Shown here in pieces: positions 32,569 to 41,923 of a stretch of 64,000 nt of DNA; the stretch's first letter is position 1, and the number at the start of each line of letters is the position of its first letter. The DNA lies in assembly GCF_000348745.1 (NCBI RefSeq), contig NC_020812.1, positions 310,001 to 374,000 on the forward strand, given 5' to 3'. This stretch comes from Micavibrio aeruginosavorus EPB. GTDB lineage: Bacteria > Pseudomonadota > Alphaproteobacteria > Micavibrionales > Micavibrionaceae. The notes beneath the pieces are model-generated. The model saw only the letters and a list, made by a program, of their open reading frames with translations, was not told the origin of the DNA and did no database searches. A program made the translations under genes and the position numbers.

Positions 32569-34413
32569 TTACGCGCTCAGGGATTCCTTCGCGGATTTTT
32601 TCTTCGCAATTTCGCGGTCATTCGGCGAAAGGAATTTTTTGCGCAGACGCAGGGACTGCGGCGTGACTTCGACCAGTTCATCATCATTGATGTACGCGAT
32701 CATGTCTTCCAGGCTCATCTTCCGCGGCGGGACCAGGGTCACGGCTTCGTCCGAACCGCTGGCGCGCATGTTGGTCAGTTTCTTGCCCTTCAGCACGTTG
32801 ATGTCCAGGTCGTTGTCGCGGCTGTTTTCGCCGACGATCATGCCCTGATACACCTTGTCGCCATGGCCGATGAACATCGTGCCACGATCTTGCAGGTTGA
32901 AGATGGCGTATGCAACCGCATCACCCTTGTCCGTGGAGATCAGCGCGCCGTTGCGACGGCCCGCCATATCACCCTTGTACGGGCCATAGGAGTGGAACAG
33001 GCGGTTCATCACGCCCGTACCGCGCGTATCGGTCAGGAACTGGCCCTGATATCCGATCAGACCGCGGGACGGTGCCAGGAACGTAATACGGGTTTTGCCC
33101 GCGCCCGACGGACGCATGTCGGTCATTTCCGCTTTACGCTGGGTCATTTTTTCAACAACCGCACCGGTATATTCCTCGTCCACGTCGATGAAGACTTCTT
33201 CATACGGCTCGGTCAACTGGCCGTTCTCGTCTTTCTTGAACAGCACGCGCGGGCGGGATACGGACAATTCGAACCCTTCGCGGCGCATGTTTTCGATCAA
33301 CACGCCCAATTGCAATTCGCCACGGCCGGCCACTTCGAACGAATCCTTGTTCGCGCTTTCGTTCACGCGGATGGCGACGTTGGTTTCGGCTTCGGCCATC
33401 AAACGGTCACGGATCATGGTCGATGTCAGCTTTTTGCCCTCGGTGCCCGCATACGGGGAATCGTTGACGGTCAGCGTAATGGACATTGTCGGCGGATCGA
33501 TCGGGGTCGACGGAACCGGGGTGGTCACGGAGGGTTCGCAAATCGTGTCGGACACCGATGCATTCACCATCCCGGCGATGCAGATAATGTCGCCCGCTTC
33601 CGCTGTTTCCACCGGAACGCGCTGCAATCCGCGATAGGACAGCAATTTGGTCAGGCGGAAGTTTTCAACGGTTTTACCATCCAGGCTCAGCGCCTTGACG
33701 GTCATGTTCACTTTCGCGCGGCCGGATGTCACACGACCGGTCAGAACACGACCCAGATACGGGTCGCGGTCCAGCAACGTGGCCAGCATCGTGAACGGGG
33801 CGTCCACTTCCAGGCCCGGAGGCGGAACGTGGGACACAACCAGATCCATCAGCGGCGACAGGTTTTCGCGCGGACCGTCCAGTTCCATGGAGGCCCAACC
33901 ATCGCGGCCCGATGCGTACACAACCGGGAAGTCCAATTGTTCCGGTGCGGCGTCCAAAGATACGAACAGGTCGAACACTTCTTCCAGAACTTCGTCCGGG
34001 CGCGCATCCGGGCGGTCAATCTTGTTAATCACAACAATCGGACGCAGACCTTTTTTCAGGGCCTTGCCCAGAACGAATTTGGTTTGCGGCAAAACGGATT
34101 CAGCGGAGTCGACCAACAGCAAAACGCCGTCCGCCATGTTCATGATGCGCTCAACCTCGCCACCGAAATCGGCGTGGCCCGGTGTGTCGATGACGTTGAC
34201 GCGTACATCTTTCCACTGCACCGCGGTGCATTTTGCCAGAATGGTAATGCCGCGTTCTTTCTCCAGATCGTTGGAGTCCATGGCGCGTTCGGCAACCTGT
34301 TGGTTGTCGCGGAAGGTGCCGGATTGTTTCAGGATATTGTCCACCAAAGTGGTTTTGCCATGGTCAACGTGGGCGATAATGGCGATGTTGCGAAGATTCT
34401 GGACGAACGTCAT
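32569..34413 (-). CDS. typA: ribosome-associated GTPase TypA/BipA
   Basis: Encodes 614 aa from MTFVQNLRNIAIIAHVDHGK; the upstream extension is not conserved-looking and the natural BipA start is here. Translational GTPase with EF-G-like domains: G1 AHVDHGKTT, G2 EKERGITILAK, G3 DTPGHADF, G4 NKIDRPDA. The C-terminal BipA domain holds RGLIGYQGQFLTDTRGTGVMNRLFHSY. It assists large-subunit assembly, especially in cold or stress. Single gene, divergent from the chorismate mutase gene. Confidence 0.97.
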   Translation of the reverse strand: MTFVQNLRNIAIIAHVDHGKTTLVDNILKQSGTFRDNQQVAERAMDSNDLEKERGITILAKCTAVQWKDVRVNVIDTPGHADFGGEVERIMNMADGVLLLVDSAESVLPQTKFVLGKALKKGLRPIVVINKIDRPDARPDEVLEEVFDLFVSLDAAPEQLDFPVVYASGRDGWASMELDGPRENLSPLMDLVVSHVPPPGLEVDAPFTMLATLLDRDPYLGRVLTGRVTSGRAKVNMTVKALSLDGKTVENFRLTKLLSYRGLQRVPVETAEAGDIICIAGMVNASVSDTICEPSVTTPVPSTPIDPPTMSITLTVNDSPYAGTEGKKLTSTMIRDRLMAEAETNVAIRVNESANKDSFEVAGRGELQLGVLIENMRREGFELSVSRPRVLFKKDENGQLTEPYEEVFIDVDEEYTGAVVEKMTQRKAEMTDMRPSGAGKTRITFLAPSRGLIGYQGQFLTDTRGTGVMNRLFHSYGPYKGDMAGRRNGALISTDKGDAVAYAIFNLQDRGTMFIGHGDKVYQGMIVGENSRDNDLDINVLKGKKLTNMRASGSDEAVTLVPPRKMSLEDMIAYINDDELVEVTPQSLRLRKKFLSPNDREIAKKKSAKESLSA

Positions 34414-34601
34414 AAACTCTAAACCTATTGTTGCGATTGCGAAAAACTGGCGTTTGTGTACAGGAAATAGGCTTTCAATGCCATAAAAAAAGCCTGTTTC
34501 CGCGTGTTTCGGGGGTTTAAAGTTTGTTTTTCGGCCTTCGGGGTTCCGCCAGGGGGAAAAATCGTTAAGATCCGCGGACACTCAAGCCAAAGGATAGGCC
34601 C

Positions 34602-34886
34602 ATGGAAATCTTGAAACCCTATCGCGCCCGGATTGATGCGCTGGATGATAAAATCGTTGATCTGTTGGTCGAACGGGCTGGAATCATTGCCGAAGTTGGC
34701 CATTTAAAGGCCCGCGAAGGCATTCCGGCCATCCTGCAGGACCGGGTGGATCAGGTGCGGGAACGCAATGCCGCCCGCGCGGCGGAAAAGGGGCTGGACC
34801 CCGATCTGGTCCGGGCGCTTTACGCCATGCTGATCCAATGGAGCTGTGATCTGGAGGAACAGATCAAAGCCGGGAAGGCCGCATAA
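34602..34886 (+). CDS. chorismate mutase, AroQ class
   Basis: Encodes 94 aa, a stand-alone AroQ-fold helical bundle with an AAAGGAT ribosome site. Converts chorismate to prephenate for Phe and Tyr synthesis. Helix 1 has LKPYRARIDALDDKIVDLLVERAGIIAEVGHLKA, carrying the Arg and Asp pattern R-x-x-I-D-x-L-D, followed by RVDQVRERN and a C-terminal helix with the WSCDLEEQIK end. No signal peptide, so it is cytosolic. It lies 4 bp ahead of a NUDIX gene in the same operon. Confidence 0.9.
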   Translation: MEILKPYRARIDALDDKIVDLLVERAGIIAEVGHLKAREGIPAILQDRVDQVRERNAARAAEKGLDPDLVRALYAMLIQWSCDLEEQIKAGKAA

Positions 34887-34890
34887 GGTC

Positions 34891-35436
34891 ATGTTCGATC
34901 TGCGGACCGCTTTGACCCGCCATACCCCGATGGACGACAAGGAAGCGATTGATCGGGGGGCGATGCTGACTTTTCTGGCCTCTGGCGCGCCCTGTTTTGA
35001 TCGCACCCATTTGCCGGGGCATTTCACCGGGTCGGCGTTGCTGGTCAACCGCGATGGATCGCGCGTGCTGCTCAACCATCATCGGGCGCTGAATGTCTGG
35101 TTACAATTTGGCGGGCATGCGGATGGCAACGCCGACTTGCTGGATGTCGCGGCGCGCGAGCTGGTGGAAGAATCCGGCTTCAGCGCGTTTGAATCCGTGA
35201 TGGATGGTATTTTCGATCTGGATATCCACCCCATCCCGTACAGTTTGAAACGCGGTGAACCCGCGCATTTACATTACGATGTGCGTTTTATTTTTCGTCT
35301 GAAAAATGATGACGAAAACTTTGCCATCAGCGATGAATCCATCGATATGCGCTGGTGCAGTTATGATGACGCCATCGCGCTGACCGGGCCGGGGTCTGTG
35401 GCCCGGATGCTGGGCAAATGGCGCGCGCTGGCTTAG
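34891..35436 (+). CDS. NUDIX hydrolase
   Basis: Encodes 181 aa from MFDLRTALTRHTPMDDKEAI, 4 bp after the chorismate mutase stop. The NUDIX box reads GGHADGNADLLDVAARELVEESGF. The RELVEESGF metal-binding half is complete, while the first Glu of the consensus is Ala; this FGGHADG subtype is common and is thought active. Substrate unknown, a nucleoside diphosphate derivative or an isoprenoid diphosphate is possible. Its last 4 bp overlap the end of the convergent protease-like gene. Confidence 0.88.
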   Translation: MFDLRTALTRHTPMDDKEAIDRGAMLTFLASGAPCFDRTHLPGHFTGSALLVNRDGSRVLLNHHRALNVWLQFGGHADGNADLLDVAARELVEESGFSAFESVMDGIFDLDIHPIPYSLKRGEPAHLHYDVRFIFRLKNDDENFAISDESIDMRWCSYDDAIALTGPGSVARMLGKWRALA

Positions 35437-36524
35437 GGCTTGTATGACGGGAAGGCCGCTTTGCGTGGCGATCCCTGCATCAGGATATTGCGCAGACCAC
35501 CCGCATCTTCAATAAAATTGATCTGGTACGTGGGCACTTCACCCAGCCGCCCCAGAATTTCGTTATCGGCGGATCCGGGAATTTTGCTGGCCTTGAACGG
35601 GGCAAATCCGGAATCGCGGAAGAACATGGAGCGATAGGCGGAAACGGTCACCGGATGGTGATACCACGCATAGACGGCGGCGCGCATCGCGGCACCATTC
35701 GTGACATTGTCCGGATCATCATTGGCAACGCGGGCAAAGGCGTCGGACACGGATTTGTAACAGATGCCTGGCGTGCTGCTGCATCCTTTGAGGGTGTTGT
35801 GCCCCTGCCATGGTCCGGGAAAACCACTTTCCTTCATTTCCCACAGCGCTTGAACGGACAGGGCTTCGGCCGCGGCTTCCTGTGCAAAGAACAGGTGCAG
35901 CAAACCTTCTTCATCCAGCACGTTGCGCAAAGCATACGGGGTCAGACCCTCCAGCTCCTGCGTTAAATGCGCCAGTTCGTGCGATGCGGCGGCGATTTGC
36001 GCGGCCATTGTGGATTTGTCATTCAGGACCAGCACGCCCTCGCCATTATAATACGCGCCATGGCCCCGCATGTTTTTGTTAAAGCAGATCCATGCCGGGC
36101 CTGTTTTGTATTGGGCGGCGTTGGCCCATTGATCGCGGCCAATCGCGGATGTGCTGAGCATGGAATAAATGTCGTGCACCCTGGCATTCGCGTACCCATT
36201 CGGGCCCGGTCCGGTCACGGGTGCGCATTGACCGTCCGCTTTGGCCAAAAACCGATTGAGGTTGCGTGGTGGAATCAACATCGTTGCGGACGGATCGTAG
36301 CGTGTCGGGGCCACGACGGCGTCCTGTTCGGCTGTTTCCTGTGATGCGCTTTTCATGGAATCGGGCAGCATCGGTTGAATGGCCTTGGATACGCTGGAGC
36401 ATCCGCCAAGGCCTAGGGCCCCAATCGCCAACGCCGATCCGAGCAAAACCGACCGGGCCTTGACCATGAAGGCGGCGCGGCTGTGTGCAGTGGTATCGCG
36501 ATTATAAAGGCTGGATAAACGCAT
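35433..36524 (-). CDS. lipoprotein with HExxH metallopeptidase motif (paralogue 1)
   Basis: Encodes 363 aa if it starts at 36524 (a CAGGGA ribosome site supports this) or 344 aa from the Met at residue 20. The signal ARSVLLGSALAIGALGLGGC has lipobox LGGC (Cys42). HELAH at 182-186 is a zinc-binding HExxH motif and FFAQEAAAEAL could give the third ligand. It resembles the putative metallopeptidase family DUF6782. It shares CAPVTGPGP, GPAWICF and GxGVLVLN with the gene at 36.7-37.7 kb, so the two are tandem paralogues. Expected on the outer side of a membrane; target unknown. Confidence 0.75.
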   Translation of the reverse strand: MRLSSLYNRDTTAHSRAAFMVKARSVLLGSALAIGALGLGGCSSVSKAIQPMLPDSMKSASQETAEQDAVVAPTRYDPSATMLIPPRNLNRFLAKADGQCAPVTGPGPNGYANARVHDIYSMLSTSAIGRDQWANAAQYKTGPAWICFNKNMRGHGAYYNGEGVLVLNDKSTMAAQIAAASHELAHLTQELEGLTPYALRNVLDEEGLLHLFFAQEAAAEALSVQALWEMKESGFPGPWQGHNTLKGCSSTPGICYKSVSDAFARVANDDPDNVTNGAAMRAAVYAWYHHPVTVSAYRSMFFRDSGFAPFKASKIPGSADNEILGRLGEVPTYQINFIEDAGGLRNILMQGSPRKAAFPSYKP

Positions 36525-36561
36525 TGGCCCTGTCCCTGTTTTCTAAGCGTGTTATGATCGC

Positions 36562-36590
36562 CATGCTTTTGTTATGAAAACAAAAGCATG
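36562..36590 (-). terminator. 12-bp hairpin between the two protease-like genes
   Basis: CATGCTTTTGTT / AACAAAAGCATG, perfect, with a 5-nt loop. Lies between the tandem paralogues; the T-rich arm makes it look like a weak terminator. Confidence 0.5.
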
Positions 36591-36608
36591 ATTTGCCCTT
36601 CTCTGCCA

Positions 36609-36628
36609 AGTTTTTTGTACAAAAAACT
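36609..36628. repeat. 20-bp perfect palindrome
   Basis: AGTTTTTTGTACAAAAAACT has no spacer and reads the same on both strands. It lies 26 bp past the stop of the second protease-like gene, next to the hairpin at 36562-36590. Confidence 0.6.
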
Positions 36629-36654
36629 GGGAACGATCATGGATTTGGCCATTT

Positions 36655-37674
36655 TTACGGGGCAGGGTCGTCCCCGTAATAGATTTTTGTGCTGTAGGCG
36701 GGGCGCTTCAGGATTTTGGCCACATCGCCGCCCAGATAGTCAAACCCGTACGGTGCGATGAAACCCAATCCCGTGACCGCCTTGGCAAAATCATCCGCGG
36801 GCACGGTGTGGGATGACATACTGCCACGCGGCGGGAAATGGCGGCCACGGCCCATGTAGCCGTAATGGTGCCGTTCATACCGATCCATCAATTCCAGATC
36901 CGCATACCATTCGCGGAACGCTGCGCGTGCGGCGGTGCCGTTTGTGATCGCGGTGGGGTCGGCCGCGGCCACGGCTTCAAATGTTTTTGAAATCATGGCG
37001 TAGCAATTGTTCATCGTCTCTGGACAGACGGATGTGTTGTTGTGGGCATCCCATCCGGCGGGGTAGCCCGCTTGTTTCAATTCCCACAATGTCAGCGTGG
37101 CGAATGTTTCCGCATCGGCTTCCTTCGCCAGTTGCAGATTCAGGCGGTCATCTTCATCGGTGAAGCCCAGCGCATCGGCGATGAAGCCGCGGCGTTCCTG
37201 TTCCAGATGGCGCAATTCATGCGGAATGGCGGCGATATGTTCGCCCTCCGGCAAATCACTGTTTAAAACCAGAACGCCCGTGCCCGTGTAATAAAACGCG
37301 TACATGTCCGATGACGGGGTGAAGCAGATCCAGGCCGGACCCTTGTCATAGGTGGCGGCCTGTTCCCAGATGTGACGGCCCAGCGGTGTTTTTTCCATCA
37401 GGCTGTTGAGCGCCTGCACCCGGCGGTTGGCATACTGGCTGGGGCCGGGACCAGTCACGGGGGCGCACAGCCCGTCAAATTTTTGGGCATGGCCCACAAC
37501 ATGGGTGGGGAATGATTGTGCGGGGGCGTCCGGATTATACAGCGGCGTGGGGGCCTGTGCGTGGAGGGGCGTATCATTCGCCGGTGCGGAGAGGGCCAGA
37601 AGCAAAGCCGTGCTGGTGCTCAATCCGGTGATCAGGTTTCGCCATGGGCGAACCTTGCGGAAGTGTGGAGTCAT
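36655..37674 (-). CDS. secreted protein with HExxH metallopeptidase motif (paralogue 2)
   Basis: Encodes 339 aa with a cleavable signal peptide (LITGLSTSTALLLALSAPAND, no lipobox), so it is probably periplasmic or secreted while its paralogue is lipidated. HELRH at 152-156 is the zinc motif, and LAKEADAETFATL is a likely third-ligand helix. Shared blocks with paralogue 1: CAPVTGPGPxxYANxRV, GPAWICF, GVLVLN, NCYAMISKTFEAVAAADP versus ICYKSVSDAFARVANDDP. Four or more cysteines could form disulfides. Target unknown. Confidence 0.75.
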   Translation of the reverse strand: MTPHFRKVRPWRNLITGLSTSTALLLALSAPANDTPLHAQAPTPLYNPDAPAQSFPTHVVGHAQKFDGLCAPVTGPGPSQYANRRVQALNSLMEKTPLGRHIWEQAATYDKGPAWICFTPSSDMYAFYYTGTGVLVLNSDLPEGEHIAAIPHELRHLEQERRGFIADALGFTDEDDRLNLQLAKEADAETFATLTLWELKQAGYPAGWDAHNNTSVCPETMNNCYAMISKTFEAVAAADPTAITNGTAARAAFREWYADLELMDRYERHHYGYMGRGRHFPPRGSMSSHTVPADDFAKAVTGLGFIAPYGFDYLGGDVAKILKRPAYSTKIYYGDDPAP

Positions 37675-37939
37675 TGGTCTGGTATCCCTGTCTTTTATAA
37701 CGCTTTGTCTTATGCAAAACGTGTGGCTCTAACGGCCTGCAACCACGATAGAGGTCTGCGGGGGGATGTCACGCCCAATCTTGGGGAATCTGTTGGAATC
37801 ACAAAGAAATTTTACCCACAGGGTGAGGATAAGTGGTGAAAGCCCCTGATTTCTTTGGTACATTGAATTATGACGTATGCAGTTCCGCGCCCCGTCATTT
37901 CCCCATAAGCCTCGGTTTCAAAACGGTTTTTTCGCAATT

Positions 37940-38602
37940 ATGACCGCCACCAGCCCGATTCGCATTGCGCCCTCGATCCTGTCCGCCGATTTCGCGGCGC
38001 TGGGCGATGCCGTGCGCGCGATCGATGCCGCCGGGGCGGATTATATCCATGTTGATGTCATGGATGGCCATTTCGTGCCCAATATAACCATCGGCCCGAA
38101 TGTGGTGAAGGCGTTGCGCCCGCATTCGCAGAAGATTTTCGACGTGCATCTGATGATCGCGCCCGCGGATCCGTATCTGGAATCCTTTGCCGCCGCCGGG
38201 GCCGATATCATCACCATTCATCCGGAAGCATCACCGCATTTCCATCGTTCGCTGCAAACCATTCGTGGTCTGGGCAAGCGTGCGGGCCTTGCGCTCAATC
38301 CGGCGACGCCGGTCGATGTGCTGGATCATGTGATGGATCTGGTCGATCTGGTTTTGGTGATGACGGTGAATCCGGGCTTCGGCGGGCAGGCTTATATTCC
38401 GCTCGCGGATAAAATTCGCTCTGTGCGTCAAAAAATTGCCACATCGGGTCGCGACATTGATCTGGAAGTGGATGGGGGCATCAATCCCCAAACGGCACGC
38501 GAAGTGATTGCCGCCGGGGCGAATGTTCTGGTGGCGGGGACGGCGGTGTTTTCCGGGGGTGCGGACACGTACGCGGCGAATATTGCCGCGTTACGTGGTT
38601 GA
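37940..38602 (+). CDS. rpe: ribulose-phosphate 3-epimerase
   Basis: Encodes 220 aa from [20 protein letters not shown]; the longer upstream frame is not conserved-looking. Interconverts ribulose-5-phosphate and xylulose-5-phosphate in the pentose phosphate or Calvin routes. TIM-barrel motifs are complete: [42 protein letters not shown] and AGTAVF. Catalytic Asp residues lie in VMDGHF and EVDGGI. The next gene starts 38 bp downstream, an arrangement (rpe then heparinase-like) often seen in alphaproteobacteria. Confidence 0.97.
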   Translation: MTATSPIRIAPSILSADFAALGDAVRAIDAAGADYIHVDVMDGHFVPNITIGPNVVKALRPHSQKIFDVHLMIAPADPYLESFAAAGADIITIHPEASPHFHRSLQTIRGLGKRAGLALNPATPVDVLDHVMDLVDLVLVMTVNPGFGGQAYIPLADKIRSVRQKIATSGRDIDLEVDGGINPQTAREVIAAGANVLVAGTAVFSGGADTYAANIAALRG

Positions 38603-38640
38603 AGATTAGGTTCGGGCGTTTTCAGGGTTTTCTTAGGTTC

Positions 38641-40281
38641 ATGTTGAATTTGAATATCATTCATAAAATTAAACACCGTGTGCATTCCGCCACGTATAAC
38701 AGCGCGCTCTATCGCTGGACCCTGAATGGTACCGTTCCCGAACATCTGATCGTGAAACCGGCGGACCCGTGGCCGGGTGATGCCGCGGCCGGGCGCTTCC
38801 TGTGCAACGGCATTTTCACATTGCATGGCGAACAATTTCCGGTGGCGCAGGGCGATTGGGCCCCGTCCGGATGCAGCGCGGTGTGGACCGCGCATATTCA
38901 TGGATTTGAATGGCTGCGCGATCTGCGCGCGCTGGGTGGTGATGCCGCGCGGCGTCAGGCCCGCATGATGATCGAAAGCTGGATCGAACAATGCGGCCAT
39001 TGGCACGACAGCGCATGGGATGCCGCCATCACGGGCCGCCGCATGGCGCAATGGATCGCCCTGTATGATTTTTACGCCGGCAGCGCGGACGAAGATTTTC
39101 AATCGCTGGTGCTGGAATCGCTGGTGCGCCAGGGGCGCCATTTGTCCCGCGTGCTGATGGGCCGTGGGGTTGAGGGCGTGGGCGCGTTCCATGCGATGAA
39201 GGGGCTAGCCTACGCGGGTCTTGGGTTCGAAGGGCACGAAAACTGGCTGGAACAGGCGCTGGACATGCTGGACCGCGAATTGCCGCGCCAGATTTTGAGC
39301 GATGGCGGCCATGTCAGCCGTTCGCCTGCGGTTTTGCTGGATGTTTTGCGTATCTTGATCGATTTGCGCGGGGCGTTGCGCGCGGGCGGGTTCCCGGTGC
39401 CGGACGACATTCAACCCACCATTGATCGCGCGTCCCAGGCTTTGCGCTTCATGCGCTACAGCGACAAGGGCTTCGCCCTGTTCAACGGCGCGCAGGAAGG
39501 CGATGTCGCGCTGGTGGATGCCGTGTTGATGCAGTCCAACGCGCGCGGAAAAATCCTGCGTTCACTGCCTGACACTGGATTTGAACGCGCCAGCGTGGGC
39601 CGGTCCGTGTTGATGGTGGATGCGGGTCGCGTGCCGCCATATCCGCACGATGCCGATGCCCATGCCGCACCGCTGGCGTTTGAATTCTGCTATGGTCGCG
39701 AACGGATTTTCGTCGCCTGCGGGTCCAACCCGGTGGATGATGAATGGCGCAACATGCTGCGCGGAACTGCCGCGCATAACAGCGTGACGCTGGATTGGCG
39801 CAATGCCGCCGAAATTCGCAAAGACGGTCATTTTGGTCGTCGCCCGCGCAGTGTTGTCGTGAATCGTCAGGATACCGGCGATGCCTGCCTGATCGATGCT
39901 GTGCATGATGGGTATGTGCCATTGAACGGTGTATCGCACCGCCGCCGCCTGTATCTGTCGGAACAGGGGCATGATTTGCGCGGGGAAGAAACATTGACCT
40001 GCGCCACCAATCTGACCCGTGAAATCGGGGTCGTGGCCCGGTTCCATTTGCACCCGCGCGTCACCGTGTCGTTGACCAAGGATGGAACGGAAGCGTTGTT
40101 GCGCCTGCCGGGTGGGGCGGGGTGGAGCTTTGTACAAAGCGGCGGCATTCTCAGCCTTGAAAACTCTATCTATATGGGCCAAGGCTGCCGCCCGCGCAAA
40201 ACCAAGCAACTGGTCATCACGACAACGCTGAATTCCGATCTCGCAGTCCTGAAATGGGCCCTGCAGCGCGAAGGCGCTTAG
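38641..40281 (+). CDS. heparinase II/III family protein
   Basis: Encodes 546 aa from the ATG at 38641 (AGG 6 nt ahead); a TTG overlapping the rpe stop is less likely. The N-terminal alpha-barrel part has WTAHIHGFEWLRDLRAL and WEAWDAAITGRR-like helices; the C-terminal beta-sandwich carries GFALFNGAQEGD, RGTAAHNSVTLD and HRRRLYLSEQG, typical of the heparinase II/III superfamily of polysaccharide lyases. No signal peptide is visible, which is usual for this rpe-linked group, whose substrate is unknown. In relatives purH often follows, but it is absent here. Confidence 0.88.
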   Translation: MLNLNIIHKIKHRVHSATYNSALYRWTLNGTVPEHLIVKPADPWPGDAAAGRFLCNGIFTLHGEQFPVAQGDWAPSGCSAVWTAHIHGFEWLRDLRALGGDAARRQARMMIESWIEQCGHWHDSAWDAAITGRRMAQWIALYDFYAGSADEDFQSLVLESLVRQGRHLSRVLMGRGVEGVGAFHAMKGLAYAGLGFEGHENWLEQALDMLDRELPRQILSDGGHVSRSPAVLLDVLRILIDLRGALRAGGFPVPDDIQPTIDRASQALRFMRYSDKGFALFNGAQEGDVALVDAVLMQSNARGKILRSLPDTGFERASVGRSVLMVDAGRVPPYPHDADAHAAPLAFEFCYGRERIFVACGSNPVDDEWRNMLRGTAAHNSVTLDWRNAAEIRKDGHFGRRPRSVVVNRQDTGDACLIDAVHDGYVPLNGVSHRRRLYLSEQGHDLRGEETLTCATNLTREIGVVARFHLHPRVTVSLTKDGTEALLRLPGGAGWSFVQSGGILSLENSIYMGQGCRPRKTKQLVITTTLNSDLAVLKWALQREGA

Positions 40282-40283
40282 TA

Positions 40284-40769
40284 TTAAAGAACGTCGGCTA
40301 GTTCTTTGCCGTCTTTTATGCTGATTCGTATTTTATAGGCCCAGTACAGTGCTGTCGCTACGCCTACGCACATAAGAAGCGTGCCGCTTATGCACTGTAG
40401 TATTGTTGTCTCGCCGTCTGTGAAGGTAATGATCACGCCAATTATTCCCAAGCTGTTCATTAATGTTGAGAAAATTGCAAAGATGGCTGCGACGATGTCT
40501 TGTATTCTGGGGACTAGATAGCAAATCGAAAAGAAAAACACAGAGCTCTGGAAAACTATTATTACGCCATGCATCCAAAATTCTGAAAAAGAACGTGGGG
40601 CGAAAAAGTCTGGAGACATTCCTTCAAGGCCGTACATCCATGCACTGCTTGAGAAAATGATTTGTATTAGAATGCCGGATAGGACTGTGAATAGAACGAT
40701 AAGCGGCCAGCATAATATCCAGCGCGCCCATTCGGGTAGTTTTTCCCAAATTTCAATAGCTCTATCCAT
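40284..40769 (-). CDS. four-helix membrane protein of unknown function, AT-rich
   Basis: Encodes 161 aa: MDRAIEIWEKLPEWARWILC, then four hydrophobic helices (about 18-40, 62-85, 90-115 and 125-150) and a charged tail KIRISIKDGKELADVL. Its DNA is clearly richer in A and T than the genes on either side, and codons such as ATA, AGA and TTA-type choices are frequent. This suggests recent acquisition. The stop lies 2 bp after the end of the convergent heparinase gene. No family recognised; an inhibitor or immunity-type membrane protein is possible but unsupported. Confidence 0.7.
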   Translation of the reverse strand: MDRAIEIWEKLPEWARWILCWPLIVLFTVLSGILIQIIFSSSAWMYGLEGMSPDFFAPRSFSEFWMHGVIIVFQSSVFFFSICYLVPRIQDIVAAIFAIFSTLMNSLGIIGVIITFTDGETTILQCISGTLLMCVGVATALYWAYKIRISIKDGKELADVL

Positions 40770-40851
40770 GGTGGTATTGTATATAAAATTCTATTAATTT
40801 TGTCTAGCGCATCCTCTTTAGGAATGCGCTAAGTTTTTATCTTTCTAGCCT

Positions 40852-41811
40852 TTAAGGCCGATACGCCGGAATCGACACCAGCCGTGCCGCGCTTAAAGCT
40901 TCGCCATCATCCCACCGATACGCCGTCAAATGCTTGCGGTAATCAACACCGACAATCGTGTCCGACAGCATGCGCAAAGGCTGGCTCAGTGAATAGTGGC
41001 CGATGAAGGTCGGTTTGCTGGCTGCGTTAAACACATTTCTCAGCGCAATCGCCTGACGAATTTTTCCATGATGCTGGGTCGGGATGTTGGCCACGCGCGG
41101 GTCAACAATGTCGGCCAACGGTCTGTTCACATCGGCCCACCATTGCAGGCGGGCTTCGTCCCGGTTATGGCCCATCATGTCCTGAAACGTGATGCCATCG
41201 GGCAGTTTGACCACGGGACCTTTTAGCGTTTCTTCCAATGCGGTGTAAATCGGTTCAATGCGGCGGTCATAGGCATTCAAAAGGCCTGTGTTGATGCGGT
41301 TCCCGTGATCCAGATGCGGGGTCAATGTTGTGATGTAATCATCATTCCAACAGGCGTGAACAACACGCAACGGGCCCAGATCCATATAGACGGGCAGGGT
41401 GGTCATCCATGCAATGGTGTCCGTGTGCTGGGCGCTGCCCAACGGAAATTCGTGCAGGAAGGCTTCGTGCTGATGCCTGTTCTTGTTGCTGTGCGGGCGG
41501 ATGTAATCGCCGTTCGCATTGCGTGTGGCATAGCAGATGGCATTAAATTCGTGATTGCCCATGATGGCGTGGGCATTGTCCGTATCGACCATGTCGCGGA
41601 TGATGCGCAAGGTCTGCGCTTCCTGATGGCCGCGGTCGATCATGTCGCCGATAAAAATGACCTTGCGATCATCCGGGTGGGTGAAGGATGTGGATGTGCG
41701 GCGATAGCCCAGAATGCCCAGCAATCGTTCCAGCTGATCGGCGCGCCCGTGAACATCACCGATAATGTCGTACCCCTGACTCAAATCAACGCCTCCCAGC
41801 GAATATGGCAA
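40852..41811 (-). CDS. calcineurin-like metallophosphoesterase
   Basis: Encodes 319 aa. The dinuclear-metal motifs come in order: YDIIGDVHGRADQL (GDxHG), KVIFIGDMIDRGHQEA (GDxxDRG), AIMGNHEFNA (GNHE), VVHACW and a late FIGHYS. The group resembles bacterial serine/threonine phosphatases and Ap4A hydrolases (PrpE-like) with a C-terminal extension of about 100 residues. Cytosolic. The ribosome site is not evident. It is divergent from radA with no other partner. Substrate undetermined. Confidence 0.9.
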   Translation of the reverse strand: MPYSLGGVDLSQGYDIIGDVHGRADQLERLLGILGYRRTSTSFTHPDDRKVIFIGDMIDRGHQEAQTLRIIRDMVDTDNAHAIMGNHEFNAICYATRNANGDYIRPHSNKNRHQHEAFLHEFPLGSAQHTDTIAWMTTLPVYMDLGPLRVVHACWNDDYITTLTPHLDHGNRINTGLLNAYDRRIEPIYTALEETLKGPVVKLPDGITFQDMMGHNRDEARLQWWADVNRPLADIVDPRVANIPTQHHGKIRQAIALRNVFNAASKPTFIGHYSLSQPLRMLSDTIVGVDYRKHLTAYRWDDGEALSAARLVSIPAYRP

Positions 41812-41923
41812 GAAGCCTATCGTTGCATTTTGCGGGGGTCAAGTTTATCCGGCGCGCGGATCGTTCTTGATTTGTTCGCGTGTTGCGGGCAGGATAAGGG
41901 GGCTTATTAATAAGGAACCCATC

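Noticed and set aside
32863-34422. 519-codon plus-strand frame opposite typA.
   Set aside because: Antisense shadow of a certain GTPase gene; no signal of independent coding.
36609-36628. Resemblance of the palindrome to a lambda-type attachment core.
   Set aside because: Only the TTTGTAC(A)AAAA part is similar; no integrase, direct repeat or tRNA is near.
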